A stretch of 64,000 nucleotides of DNA, from assembly GCF_900240285.1 (NCBI RefSeq), contig NZ_OESS01000001.1, positions 496,001-560,000 of the forward strand, read 5' to 3'. Positions 23,885 to 33,348 of the stretch are shown here, in pieces. Source of the DNA: Halobacillus sp. Marseille-P3879. GTDB lineage: Bacteria > Bacillota > Bacilli > Bacillales > Halobacillaceae. The translations under genes and the position numbers were made by a program. The notes beneath the pieces were generated by a model. The model was not told the origin of the DNA. It made no database searches and saw only the letters and a list, made by a program, of their open reading frames with translations. Each line of letters begins with the position of its first letter. The stretch's first letter is position 1.

Positions 23885-25423
23885 ATGAACAAACAACAAT
23901 CAGGCCGCATTGACTGGCCTGTCTTTATTATAAGCGGTGGAGCATTAGTGCTATTTGTGCTGTTTGCACTTATTAATATCAATGGAATCGAAACTTTTGT
24001 CAGTACCACATTTGAGTGGTCAGCTACTTATTTCGGAACTTTCTGGCAGTTGTTAATGCTTGCTACTTTTTTTGTGGGATTATGGCTTGCGTTTTCAAAA
24101 TATGGAAAAATTAAAATGGGTGCCTCTGAGAAACCTGAATTAAGTCTGTTTAAATGGCTCTCCATTATTATGGCCACACTACTTGCGGGCGGCGGGGTTT
24201 TCTGGGCTGCCGCTGAGCCTATGTATCATTTCCTTACGGTTCCCCCTTATTTATCAGATCTCGGTATCGAGGCGGGAACACAGGAAGCCGTAAATTCAGC
24301 TCTGTCTCAAAGCTTTATGCACTGGGGATTTCTAGCCTGGGCCATCTTAGGAACGATTAGTGCAGTTGTTATGATGTATGGGCATTACGAGAAGGGAATG
24401 CCGATGAAACCCAGAACGTTGCTTTATCCGATCTTTGGTGAAAAGATTCGAGACAGCTGGTTTGGTACTCTGGTCGACGCATTCTCTATTATTGCTGTAG
24501 CTGCAGGTACTATTGGTCCGATTGGATTCTTAGGACTGCAGGCAAGCTATGGATTAGAAAGCATCTTTGGCATACCAGATCAACTAAGCACACAATTTAC
24601 TATTATTATTGCAGTCGTTCTTATCTCGACGGTTTCCGCAGTTACAGGCTTATATAAAGGAATTCAGCTGTTAAGCAGTTTCAATGTCAGGTTGGCATTA
24701 GGATTAATGATCTTCATTCTGCTCTTTGGCCCGGGAGGCTTTATACTAAATCACTTTATTCCATCCTTCGGTCATTATGTCGATCAATTCATTCCTATGA
24801 GTACGTTTAGAGGAGATCAAGAGTGGCTTTCTCTGTGGACTGTCTTTTTCTGGGGATGGTTTATTGGTTACGGTCCGATGATGGCGATACTCGTCAGCCG
24901 CATTTCCAGAGGGCGTACGATACGTGAAATTATTGTTGCCGTCTCTATTTTTGCACCAATCATTTCGACGTTTTGGTTTACTATCCTCGGGGGCTCGGGA
25001 ATATTCTTTGAACTTAACAACCCGGGGTCTGTGTCGAATGCATTAAATGAAGCGGGCAATCATGCGGCAATGTTTGCGATCATTGACCAATTCCCTCTGG
25101 CTTCTATTATTTCACCTTTATTTTTACTGTTAACTATTTTATTTGTTGTAACTACGAGTGATTCGATGTCTTACACCATCGCGATGGCTGTAATGGGAGA
25201 AGGGAACCCGAAAAGCTGGCTGCGAATCTTTTGGTCGGTTATTATGGGGGCTATTGCAGCGATTCTTTTAATTACCGGCGACAGTGGGATTACGCAGCTG
25301 CAGAATTTCATTGTTGTTACGGCCGTGCCTGTATCTCTTATTCTTCTGCCTGTTGTGTGGCTCGCTCCACGAGTTGCTAAGCAAATGGCTGCTGAGCAAA
25401 ATGTAAAAAGTAAAAAATCATAA
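23885..25423 (+). CDS. BCCT-family transporter
   Basis: A 512-residue betaine/carnitine/choline-type symporter with 12 predicted helices. The family signature in the eighth helix region is WTVFFWGWFIGYGPMMA, followed by FVSRISRGRTIRE-like sequence, and VVTTSDSMSYTIAM lies in the tenth. Such proteins import glycine betaine or related osmolytes with Na+ (or exchange substrates), and halotolerant bacilli usually have many copies. The N- and C-terminal tails are short, so it lacks the long osmosensing C-terminal extension of BetP. The ribosome site is AAGGAG. It is monocistronic and convergent with kynB. Its exact substrate is unknown; OpuD-like betaine uptake is the default inference. Confidence 0.9.
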   Translation: MNKQQSGRIDWPVFIISGGALVLFVLFALININGIETFVSTTFEWSATYFGTFWQLLMLATFFVGLWLAFSKYGKIKMGASEKPELSLFKWLSIIMATLLAGGGVFWAAAEPMYHFLTVPPYLSDLGIEAGTQEAVNSALSQSFMHWGFLAWAILGTISAVVMMYGHYEKGMPMKPRTLLYPIFGEKIRDSWFGTLVDAFSIIAVAAGTIGPIGFLGLQASYGLESIFGIPDQLSTQFTIIIAVVLISTVSAVTGLYKGIQLLSSFNVRLALGLMIFILLFGPGGFILNHFIPSFGHYVDQFIPMSTFRGDQEWLSLWTVFFWGWFIGYGPMMAILVSRISRGRTIREIIVAVSIFAPIISTFWFTILGGSGIFFELNNPGSVSNALNEAGNHAAMFAIIDQFPLASIISPLFLLLTILFVVTTSDSMSYTIAMAVMGEGNPKSWLRIFWSVIMGAIAAILLITGDSGITQLQNFIVVTAVPVSLILLPVVWLAPRVAKQMAAEQNVKSKKS

Positions 25424-25450
25424 TGGGTGACAAAAATAAATAAAGCATAA

Positions 25451-25492
25451 AATAATCCGAACGATTTTTGTGAAAATCAGTTCGGATTATTT
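25451..25492. terminator. Bidirectional terminator between the BCCT gene and kynB
   Basis: AATAATCCGAAC..GATTTT and AAAATC..GTTCGGATTATT form a long stem with a short loop between convergent genes, with T-rich sequence on both strands. Confidence 0.75.
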
Positions 25493-25622
25493 ATGTGCCA
25501 AAATATATTTTGCTTTTTCGTGGGCACAACCTCAGCTTCTTTGAAAAAACAAAGAGCGCTTTTCTGCAGGAACTTCGGCACAGTAGTCTGCGTTTTTTGC
25601 TATCCTTGCTTTACTTAGCTTC

Positions 25623-26243
25623 TTATTTATGGCGGAGAATGGCACGCACAGGGCTGCCGTCTGCTTCCTCCATTTTCAGAGGAAAGGCCATAAGCTCATA
25701 AATTCCTGGAGCGACGTGACTAAGCTCTAAGCCTTCTAAAATAAGAATATCTTCTTTTTTTAATGATTGATGAGCGGGAAGATCCTTACTTGTTTCCGGA
25801 TCCACGGAAGGAGTATCGATGCCGATCAAGTCGATGCCATTCTTCTTTAAGAAAGGAGCAACATCTTCAGCGATCACCGTGTACTCACCAGGGAAAGAGG
25901 AGCGGTCTTCCCAGCTTAATGAACGGAATAACACTTTATTTACCGCCTCGAACTGGAATGGCTCAAGGTCGCTCGCCTCGATTTTACTTTTTCCCTCCAT
26001 ATTTACAACAAGTGCATCTCCGATAAATCGTTCAATCGGTAACTCACCTATCGTTTCCCCGTCATTGTCGTAGTGAAAGGGAGCATCCACATGTGTTCCT
26101 GTATGGTTGCTGGATTGAAACTGCCCGACATTAACAGACCCTGTATTTTCCATCTCCCACGTGAGTTTATAATGAAAAGCTTGATCTCCAGGCCATGCCG
26201 GAGTTCTTGCATTTAGAGACATTGATATATCTATCAGCTTCAT
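25623..26243 (-). CDS. kynB: Arylformamidase (kynurenine formamidase)
   Basis: A 206-residue metal-dependent cyclase-fold hydrolase, which converts N-formylkynurenine to kynurenine and formate. The metal-binding motif HTGTHVDAPFH lies at residues 47-57, and the N-terminus (MKLIDISMSL..TPAWPGD) is typical of KynB. It is 11 bp downstream of kynU on the same strand, with its own AAGGAGGAT site, so the two form an operon. Tryptophan 2,3-dioxygenase (kynA), usually the third member, is not in the window. The stop is followed by the shared convergent terminator. Confidence 0.92.
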   Translation of the reverse strand: MKLIDISMSLNARTPAWPGDQAFHYKLTWEMENTGSVNVGQFQSSNHTGTHVDAPFHYDNDGETIGELPIERFIGDALVVNMEGKSKIEASDLEPFQFEAVNKVLFRSLSWEDRSSFPGEYTVIAEDVAPFLKKNGIDLIGIDTPSVDPETSKDLPAHQSLKKEDILILEGLELSHVAPGIYELMAFPLKMEEADGSPVRAILRHK

Positions 26244-26254
26244 GGATATCCTCC

Positions 26255-27520
26255 TTAGGCAATCGTTCCTCGATGATTAGAGAATTGCTGGTGTTTATTA
26301 TTTTCCATAATATCCTTTAACTTCAATACCACATCATACGTGTCTTCAAACGAAACATAGAGGGCAATCGGAGCAAGCCGGATTACGTTTGGAGCTCGGA
26401 AATCAGGGATCACTCTTTCGTTTTTTAAGGCCTTGCATATGCTTGCGGCTTGAGGGTGGGTCACACTGACATGTCCGCCGCGTCGTTCCTCTGCTTCAGG
26501 TGTAGCTATACGAAAGTCATAAGGTACTAAGTGTTCTTTAATTAGGTCCATAAGCAGCCTGGTCAGCTTGAGAGATTTAGTTCGAAGTGATTCAATCCCT
26601 GCCTCATGAAAAATTTCTAACGAGCCTAGCAGCGGAGCAGAGCTTAAGATATGAGGAGTGCCGATTTGAAAAGCACCCGCCGTTTCTGCAGGGGTAAGGT
26701 CATGGTCCATATCAAACTGTTTCTCTTTACTGGAACTGAACCAGCCGGCGAGTCCCGGCTTACGGCCCAGATGCTTTTCATGAACAAACAGACCACCCAC
26801 TCCTCCCGGGCCGCTGTTTAAGTATTTATACGTACACCACACGGCAAAATCAACTTCCCATTCATGGAGCTTGTGAGGGAGGGCCCCAATTGAATGGGCT
26901 AAATCAAAACCGACAATAATATTGCGTTCATGGGCAGCCTGGGTAATCTTTTTTATGTCCAGCAGCTGGCCGCTGCGATAAAGAACAGAAGGAAGTAATA
27001 GTAAAGCTACTTCGTCACTCATCGCTTCGATGATATCTTCTTCTTTCAATGTATAGCCATCACTGCTTTGTACCTGGATGAGATCCTCCTCGGGGGTATA
27101 ACCGTGCAGCTCAAGCTGGCTTTTTAAGGCGTAGATGTCAGAAGGGAAGTTTAAGGAATCGGCCAGGATTTTCTTTCGGTTTCCTGTTGGCTGATAGAAC
27201 GTCGCCAACAGCTGATGAATGTTTGTTGAAATGGAACCGGTACTAATGACTTCTTCAGGTTTTGCTCCTACCAATGGGGAGGTTAGTTCTCCAATTTTTT
27301 CTGACATATAGTACCAGGGCTGCTGTCCTTCTGTCCATCCATCAATGGCATGTAGTTTCCAATCATTCAAGGAAGTGAGCAGGGTGTTCTCAGCACGCCT
27401 GCTGAGCAGACCCAGTGAGTTGCCGTCCATATAGTATGTATCCGGACTGGTGTAAAATTCATGTTTAAAGCGGCTTAGATTATCCAGTTGATCAAGTTTT
27501 TGTACATCTTCACGTTTCAT
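26255..27520 (-). CDS. kynU: Kynureninase
   Basis: A 421-residue PLP enzyme of fold type I that cleaves kynurenine to anthranilate and alanine. The PLP lysine is in [12 protein letters not shown] (about Lys231) and the aspartate that contacts the PLP ring is in [11 protein letters not shown]. Length fits the family. It is the first gene of a kynU-kynB operon; the ATG follows CAGGAGGCGATTGA. A terminator ends recQ 70 bp upstream, so the operon should have its own promoter. The pair suggests tryptophan breakdown to anthranilate, provided a dioxygenase is encoded elsewhere. Confidence 0.93.
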   Translation of the reverse strand: MKREDVQKLDQLDNLSRFKHEFYTSPDTYYMDGNSLGLLSRRAENTLLTSLNDWKLHAIDGWTEGQQPWYYMSEKIGELTSPLVGAKPEEVISTGSISTNIHQLLATFYQPTGNRKKILADSLNFPSDIYALKSQLELHGYTPEEDLIQVQSSDGYTLKEEDIIEAMSDEVALLLLPSVLYRSGQLLDIKKITQAAHERNIIVGFDLAHSIGALPHKLHEWEVDFAVWCTYKYLNSGPGGVGGLFVHEKHLGRKPGLAGWFSSSKEKQFDMDHDLTPAETAGAFQIGTPHILSSAPLLGSLEIFHEAGIESLRTKSLKLTRLLMDLIKEHLVPYDFRIATPEAEERRGGHVSVTHPQAASICKALKNERVIPDFRAPNVIRLAPIALYVSFEDTYDVVLKLKDIMENNKHQQFSNHRGTIA

Positions 27521-27563
27521 TCAATCGCCTCCTGATTATAAGTATATAAGTTTTCCCGTAATA

Positions 27564-27596
27564 AATAAAAAAACGAGCCTGTCCATTAGACTCGTT
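27564..27596 (-). terminator. Terminator for recQ
   Basis: On the reverse strand AACGAG..CTCGTT pairs around the stop codon and is followed by seven T residues. Confidence 0.7.
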
Positions 27597-29739
27597 AATT
27601 CATATATCCATGTTTGACCAGTACAGCTTTGATCATCCGGTAAGAATATTCCTCCGGCAGGTTTTCCTTTAAGGGTTTAAGCTTTTTCTCATCCAGCTTA
27701 CTGTGAGCCATCAATACTGCTTCTTCTTGTCCATCGGAGAACCATTCTTCCCAATCCACGTCGGCGCCTTCCTTCATGCAGCGAAATAAGTGATTCTCTA
27801 TCGTTTGTTCACTCATGCCGCGTTGTTCGGCAATTTCTTCAATGGTCAGGTTTTGCTCCTGCCACATTTTGAAGGAAGCTGTATGGCTCGCCCCTTCTTC
27901 CGTTTGCCGAGTCTGCTTTTTCATGAATCCACCTTGTTTAGGAAGAGGTGGTCGTTCATCCGCTGTTTCTGCCCAGTCAGCTAGTATATTAAGGAAAGCT
28001 TCTCCATACTGAGAGAATTTTTGTTCCCCGACTCCTTTAATGCGCAGCATCTCTTCACGGTTTTTCGGCAGATAAACTGTAAGTTCCTTAAGGGTGGCGT
28101 CTGAGAAGATGACGTATGGGGGAAGTCCTGCTTCATCTGCAATTGACTTACGCAATGAACGCAGCACTTCGAACTTTTCTATGTCATAGTTTGTTTCAGT
28201 ATCGGATGTAGTAGATTCCACCAGCATAGTAACAGACTGCTCTCCTTTCAGCACGCTGACGGCTGATTCGGTTAGGCCAAGTGTTGGGTATCTTCCTTGC
28301 CCGGGAGTGAGAAGCCCCTCTGAAATAAGAAAATTAATAAACTGGGTTAATGCTTTTTCCGTATACTCTGGTAAGATCCCAAAGGTAGAGAGATTGTGAA
28401 ACTTAAACTGTTTAACCTTCTGGTCAGAGGACCCTTTTAATACTTTTGCAGTTAAGCCTGCTCCAAACCGTTCTCCCATACGTTTTACACAGGAGAGTAC
28501 CATTTGAGCTTCACGCGTCATATCTTTTTCCTCACCTTCGTGAAGACAGTTGGAACACTTCTCACAAGGCTTATGGTGGTTCGGATCATCGAAGTAATCG
28601 AGAATGTACTGTTGAAGGCACATGTGGGTATGGCAATAATTAACCATAGACTGCAGCTTCCCAAACTCATCCCGCTTCTTGTCTTCTTCCATCATCGACT
28701 GATCAATTAGGAAACGCTGTAAATGAATATCCTGACCGGAATAGAGTAAGACACAATCCCCGGGTTCTCCATCGCGACCCGCACGACCGGCCTCCTGATA
28801 ATAAGATTCAATATTCATAGGCATCGAATAATGAATGACATAGCGAACATTTGATTTATCAATTCCCATTCCAAAGGCGTTCGTAGCTACAATGGTAGTG
28901 ATTTCATCCTGTACAAAATCGCTCTGCACTTGCTTTCGCTGCTGTTCGGACATTCCAGCATGATATTTTCCGATAGAATACCCTTTCTTTTCAAGAAAGT
29001 TCTGCAGATGATCGGCGTCTTTACGAGTAGCTGTATAAATAATTCCTGCTTCAGATGACCGCTGCTCTAAATATTCGAGAAGGAAATCACGCTTGTCTCT
29101 TCCTTTAATCACTCGAAAAGAAAGGTTATCACGAGCAAAGCCGGTATTGATTACAGCTTCATCATTTACGCGGATTAATTGTTTGATATCACGTATCACT
29201 TCTTGAGTTGCGGTAGCTGTAAGCCCCATAACGACAGGGAGATTCGGTATTTGGTCAAGCGTTTGAACAATCGATCGATAGCTCGGTCTGAAGTCATGTC
29301 CCCATTGTGAAATACAGTGGGCTTCATCAAAGGCGACTAAAGACAGCTTGACTTGTTTAATGGCTGCAAGGAAAGAAGAAGAATCAAATCGTTCTGGTGC
29401 GGCATACACAAATTTGTAGCGTCCTTCTTTGATGTTGTTCATTCGTTCACGCTGTTCCTCAAAAGAGAGAGAACTGTTGATGTAAGTAGCTGGAATCCCA
29501 TAGGAAGTTAAAGCGTCTACTTGATCTTTCATTAAGGAAATCAGCGGCGATATAATGACAGCAGTACCATCTAACGTCATGCCCGGGATTTGATAACATA
29601 ATGACTTTCCTCCGCCCGTCGGCATTACAGCTAATGTGTTTTGCTGATGTAACACGGCTTCAATGGCTTCTTTCTGACCTGTGCGAAAAGAAGTAAATCC
29701 GTAATATTCTTCCAATAAACGTTGTGCTTTTTCTATCAT
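27595..29739 (-). CDS. recQ: ATP-dependent DNA helicase RecQ
   Basis: A 714-residue 3'-5' superfamily-2 helicase for recombination and replication-fork repair. Domain order: helicase core with Walker A MPTGGGKS (Lys45), DEAH box in FDEAHCISQWGHDFRPSY (about 135-150) and motif VI YYQEAGRAGRDG; an RQC zinc site with CEKCSNC (about 375); an RQC winged helix; an HRDC domain (about 510-590, with LPKNREEMLRIKGVG); and a C-terminal HTH_40 helix-turn-helix domain (LTIEEIAEQRGMSEQTIENH). The length matches the long bacillar RecQ. The ATG at 29739 is chosen because AAAGGATGAT precedes it; a TTG seven codons upstream lacks a site. It is transcribed alone. Confidence 0.92.
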   Translation of the reverse strand: MIEKAQRLLEEYYGFTSFRTGQKEAIEAVLHQQNTLAVMPTGGGKSLCYQIPGMTLDGTAVIISPLISLMKDQVDALTSYGIPATYINSSLSFEEQRERMNNIKEGRYKFVYAAPERFDSSSFLAAIKQVKLSLVAFDEAHCISQWGHDFRPSYRSIVQTLDQIPNLPVVMGLTATATQEVIRDIKQLIRVNDEAVINTGFARDNLSFRVIKGRDKRDFLLEYLEQRSSEAGIIYTATRKDADHLQNFLEKKGYSIGKYHAGMSEQQRKQVQSDFVQDEITTIVATNAFGMGIDKSNVRYVIHYSMPMNIESYYQEAGRAGRDGEPGDCVLLYSGQDIHLQRFLIDQSMMEEDKKRDEFGKLQSMVNYCHTHMCLQQYILDYFDDPNHHKPCEKCSNCLHEGEEKDMTREAQMVLSCVKRMGERFGAGLTAKVLKGSSDQKVKQFKFHNLSTFGILPEYTEKALTQFINFLISEGLLTPGQGRYPTLGLTESAVSVLKGEQSVTMLVESTTSDTETNYDIEKFEVLRSLRKSIADEAGLPPYVIFSDATLKELTVYLPKNREEMLRIKGVGEQKFSQYGEAFLNILADWAETADERPPLPKQGGFMKKQTRQTEEGASHTASFKMWQEQNLTIEEIAEQRGMSEQTIENHLFRCMKEGADVDWEEWFSDGQEEAVLMAHSKLDEKKLKPLKENLPEEYSYRMIKAVLVKHGYMN

Positions 29740-29840
29740 GTTTCGATCATCCTTTTTCAATGCTTTACCTATCTTAACATGTTTTAAATCAATGGATAGG
29801 GGAAAAATGTTAAGAGATTTACTACAGAGGAGTGTGGCGA

Positions 29841-30776
29841 TTGAAAGCTATAGTTATAGAGCAATATGGAGGTAAGGAACAACTTGTAGAAAAAGAAGTT
29901 TCGACTCCTGAAATAAAAAGTAATCAAGTCCTGGTAGAGCTTCATGCAACTTCTATTAACCCCATTGATTGGAAGCTTAGAGAAGGTTATTTAAAAGACA
30001 TGCTTGATTTTGACTTCCCGATAATACTTGGCTGGGATGCCGCCGGCGTTGTTAAAGAAACAGGCTCAGACGTCCAAAAATTTAAAGTGGGGGATCGTGT
30101 ATTTGCCCGCCCCGAACTATCCAGGCTGGGAACGTATGCGGAGTATACAGCTATCGATGAGCATGTGCTTTCTCACCTTCCGGATGAAATATCCTATGAA
30201 CAGGCGGCGGCTGTTCCTCTGGCTGGTTTAACAGCGAGACAGTGCTTAGTCGATTTCGCAGAGATCAAGGAAGGAGATAAAGTGCTGGTTCATGCAGGCT
30301 CAGGAGGGGTCGGTCATTATGCCATACAAATTGCGAAATCATTTGGAGCATACGTAGCAGCAACAGCAAGCATCAAAAACAAAGAGTGGGTGGAGCAATT
30401 AGGAGTAGACCGTTTTATTAATTATCAGGAAGAGGATTTCTCTGAAGTGCTGGAAGATTTTGATATCGTCTTAGATACGTTAGGAGGAGAAATCCAGGAG
30501 AAAAGCTTTGGCGTGCTGAAAAAAGGGGGCCGTTTAGCTTCTATTGTCCAGGCTCCTGATGAAAAAATGGCAGAAGAATATGGGGTGAAAGCTGGGTTTG
30601 AATGGCTTGAACCTGATGGTGAGAAGCTCGCCCAATTAGCCAATTTAATGATAGAAGGGAAGATGATCTCTAAAGTGGGCCATCGTTTTCCTTTAACAGA
30701 GGAAGGGTTAAGAGAGGCTCATCAGCTGAGTGAATCTCACCATGCGACAGGTAAGATTGTTATAACTATACCATAA
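29841..30776 (+). CDS. NADP-dependent quinone-type oxidoreductase (zinc-less MDR family)
   Basis: A 311-residue medium-chain dehydrogenase/reductase. The N-terminal GroES-like domain (SINPIDWKLREGYL, then PIILGWDAAGVV) lacks the usual zinc cysteines. The Rossmann domain has the nucleotide motif HAGSGGVGHYAIQIAK (about residues 150-165). It would reduce quinones or alpha,beta-unsaturated carbonyls with NADPH, a detoxifying role. The TTG at 29841 is chosen as start because GAGGAG lies 9 bp upstream, and its protein (MKAIVIEQYGG) begins like the family; the GTG at 29832 abuts the ribosome site. It is divergent from recQ and has its own terminator. Confidence 0.85.
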   Translation: MKAIVIEQYGGKEQLVEKEVSTPEIKSNQVLVELHATSINPIDWKLREGYLKDMLDFDFPIILGWDAAGVVKETGSDVQKFKVGDRVFARPELSRLGTYAEYTAIDEHVLSHLPDEISYEQAAAVPLAGLTARQCLVDFAEIKEGDKVLVHAGSGGVGHYAIQIAKSFGAYVAATASIKNKEWVEQLGVDRFINYQEEDFSEVLEDFDIVLDTLGGEIQEKSFGVLKKGGRLASIVQAPDEKMAEEYGVKAGFEWLEPDGEKLAQLANLMIEGKMISKVGHRFPLTEEGLREAHQLSESHHATGKIVITIP

Positions 30777-30783
30777 TAATGTA

Positions 30784-30816
30784 AGATCCGGACCATTACG
30801 GTTCGGATTTTTTATT
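30784..30816 (+). terminator. Rho-independent terminator after the oxidoreductase gene
   Basis: AGATCCGGACC and GGTTCGGATTT pair around ATTAC and are followed by T6. Confidence 0.85.
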
Positions 30817-30908
30817 GAGTAAGAAATTTATTAAAAAGTTTTTTGACTATTCGCCCGATTTATAGGGTATAGTTTTCTACATAAGGTACGCATGGGGAGG
30901 CGTAATAA

Positions 30909-32363
30909 TTGTTGAAAAATTATCAGTCGGGTACTTTTTTTGATGAAATGATGGACCAAGCAGGGAATCCTAAGCCGCATTATGATTCTTTTTATCAGCT
31001 GATTGAGCAATTGTCTGATAAGGAACTTAAGGAAAAACACGAAACTGCTCAACTAAGCTTTTTAAGACAAGGAATTACCTTTACGGTGTATAATGATGCA
31101 GGCGGTACGGAGCGAACGATGCCGTTTGATTTCGTGCCCATTATTATTACGAGTAAGCAATGGCTGAACATTGAAAGAGGGATGAAGCAGCGGATGGAGG
31201 CTCTTAACCGCTTTCTGGATGATGTGTATCATGACCAGGAAATAGTGAAGGACGGAATTATTCCAGCAGAGCTGATTACTGAGAATCCGCACTATTATCA
31301 TAAACAGGTTTCAGGTTTAGAGATCCCGCTGCGAAACCATATTTTCCTCGCCGGGATTGATTTGATTCGGGACGAGCATGGAGAATATCGTGTACTTGAG
31401 GATAACTTGAGAAATCCTTCAGGTATGTCCTATGTTTTTCAGAACCGTTATGTGATGAGGCAGGTATACCCTGAGTTATTTTTTCAGCATTCGATTCGAA
31501 CGTTAGAGCACCAATTTAAAGATCTGCATGGAGCTCTAATCAGTCACGTACCTGCTAAGCGCCAGGGCCAGCCATGTGCGGTGCTGCTTACACCCGGGAT
31601 GTACAACTCTGCTTATTATGACCATGTCTTCTTAGCACAGCAGATGGGTATTCAGTTAGTGGAAGGACGTGACTTGGTTGTTAAAGACGACATTGTATAT
31701 ATGAAAACGATTCGTGGTTTAAAGCAAGTCGACATCATTTATCGGAGAATCGATGATGAATTCTTAGATCCTGAAGCATTCCGTCCCGACTCTGTGTTAG
31801 GGGTGAACGGGCTGCTGCGAGCCTATAGAAAAGGGAATGTAGCTATATTAAACGGCATCGGAAACGGTGTTGCTGATGATAAAGCAATGTATGCCTATGT
31901 CCCTGATATGATCCGGTATTACTTAGGAGAAGAGCCGATTATTAAAAATGTAGATACTTATTTCTTAAGAGACCCGGAACAATTAGATTATGTACTGGAC
32001 CACTTAGAAGAGCTAGTCGTTAAAAATGTCGGCGCTTCCGGAGGCTATGATATGCTGATCGGTCCCCATTCCACGGAAGAGGAACGCAGCGTTTTTCGTA
32101 GAAAAATTATTGAAACACCAGGCCAGTATATAGCTCAGCCTACAATTAAGCTTTCCAGAGCCCCGGCTTATCAAAAGGGCGAGTTTTATCCATGTCACGT
32201 GGATTTAAGAGTCTTTGTTATGAATGGGATAGAACCCCATGTGCTCCCGGGAGGACTGTCGCGTGTCGCATTAAAAAAAGGATCGCTGGTAGTTAATTCC
32301 TCGCAAGGCGGCGGTGGAAAAGACACATGGGTATTAGCAGAAGGAGGAATGAATCATGCTTAG
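30909..32363 (+). CDS. Circularly permuted type 2 ATP-grasp protein
   Basis: A 484-residue soluble protein of the DUF404/DUF407 group, predicted to form amide or peptide bonds with ATP through an acyl-phosphate. Recognisable stretches are RNHIFLAGIDLIRDEHGEYR, VLEDNLRNPSGMSYV (conserved acidic/Asn metal-nucleotide region), DIIYRRIDDEFLDP, and near the end YQKGEFYPCHVDLRVFV and LPGGLSRVAL. No experimentally known reaction is available for this family. The start is TTG (two in tandem, 30909/30912) after GGGGAGG. It is the first gene of a three-gene operon; its last 8 bp overlap the alpha-E gene. A TTGACT-based promoter may lie near 30840, but its -10 spacing is poor. Confidence 0.88.
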   Translation: MLKNYQSGTFFDEMMDQAGNPKPHYDSFYQLIEQLSDKELKEKHETAQLSFLRQGITFTVYNDAGGTERTMPFDFVPIIITSKQWLNIERGMKQRMEALNRFLDDVYHDQEIVKDGIIPAELITENPHYYHKQVSGLEIPLRNHIFLAGIDLIRDEHGEYRVLEDNLRNPSGMSYVFQNRYVMRQVYPELFFQHSIRTLEHQFKDLHGALISHVPAKRQGQPCAVLLTPGMYNSAYYDHVFLAQQMGIQLVEGRDLVVKDDIVYMKTIRGLKQVDIIYRRIDDEFLDPEAFRPDSVLGVNGLLRAYRKGNVAILNGIGNGVADDKAMYAYVPDMIRYYLGEEPIIKNVDTYFLRDPEQLDYVLDHLEELVVKNVGASGGYDMLIGPHSTEEERSVFRRKIIETPGQYIAQPTIKLSRAPAYQKGEFYPCHVDLRVFVMNGIEPHVLPGGLSRVALKKGSLVVNSSQGGGGKDTWVLAEGGMNHA

Positions 32364-33324
32364 CCGTGTAGCTGATTCACTATACTGGATGGCTCGCAAT
32401 ATTGAACGTGCGGAGAACAATGCCAGAATACTAAGTACCCAGCTCATCCAGATGCTGGAGACCTCAGATCAAGATGTCATGCATCGAGACTGGGAAGAAA
32501 TTTTAGAAATATGCGCTTCGAAAGAAGAATATTATGAAAGGTATGCAAGGTTAAATCGTGATACAGTAATTCATCATATTACGTGGAGCCCTGCAAATAT
32601 TAATTCTTTGCAAAACAATATCGTCTTTGCACGGGAAAACGCTAAAGCAACTCGTGATCATATCCCTGACGAGCTTTGGCAGCTTATTAACCAATTTTAT
32701 TTAGATAAGCAGGCGGAACAGGACCAGCCTATGACCCCACAAACCACTCAGGAGCAGCTAAAAGACATTATACTTATGTCCATGACTGCTCAGGGGATAA
32801 TTGAATCCACTATGACAAGGGGGATTCCATACACTTTTATTAAAGTCGGAAAATGGATTGAACGTGCTGAGAAGACAGCACGCTTGTTAAATGTGATCTG
32901 TGAGAAAACCTTAAAAGAAAAGTATAATACGGCATCTGAGAATTATTATTACTGGCTGACCGCTTTGCAAATTGTAAACGGATATGACTCCTATATTAAA
33001 GAGAATCCGCCTACAATGAATCCAAAGGATGTGCTTACATTTTTAATTGAAAACAAGGATTTCCCACGTTCGATTCGTTATTGTGTGGATCATATCCTTC
33101 AGGCTGTTCATAATCTAGAATCAGGAAGGATTTCTCATTATTCGGAGGAATTGTTTCAAATATTAGCAGGGATACAGGAAGAAATCGGCAGGACCGATAT
33201 TGCCAATATGGGTATGGAAGAACTAATGAACTTCCTTGATAACTTCCAGGATAACTGCCATAGGATAAGCCGTGTGTTTTCACAGACTTATTATTTAGTG
33301 GAGCCTGTACACTCCAGTCATTGA
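32356..33324 (+). CDS. Alpha-E domain protein (DUF403)
   Basis: A 322-residue, almost all-helical cytosolic protein of the alpha-E family. The N-terminus MLSRVADSLYWMARNIERAENNAR is diagnostic, and a second copy of the RAE motif occurs in KVGKWIERAEKTARLLNV (about residues 162-180). The function is unknown. It is always found near circularly permuted ATP-grasp proteins and transglutaminases, or fused to the former, which suggests a subunit or substrate adaptor of the ligase. Here it overlaps the ATP-grasp gene by 8 bp and precedes the transglutaminase by 24 bp, so the three are co-translated and co-transcribed. Confidence 0.9.
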   Translation: MLSRVADSLYWMARNIERAENNARILSTQLIQMLETSDQDVMHRDWEEILEICASKEEYYERYARLNRDTVIHHITWSPANINSLQNNIVFARENAKATRDHIPDELWQLINQFYLDKQAEQDQPMTPQTTQEQLKDIILMSMTAQGIIESTMTRGIPYTFIKVGKWIERAEKTARLLNVICEKTLKEKYNTASENYYYWLTALQIVNGYDSYIKENPPTMNPKDVLTFLIENKDFPRSIRYCVDHILQAVHNLESGRISHYSEELFQILAGIQEEIGRTDIANMGMEELMNFLDNFQDNCHRISRVFSQTYYLVEPVHSSH

Positions 33325-33348
33325 AAGGGTAAGAAGGAGAGAAAGACG

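Noticed and set aside
30840-30875. Promoter of the ATP-grasp cassette (TTGACT..GGGTATAG)
   Set aside because: The -35 is good but -10 candidates need 18-19 bp spacing or are poor matches, and the SigB-like GGGTAT has no partner at the right distance; not firm enough for an entry.
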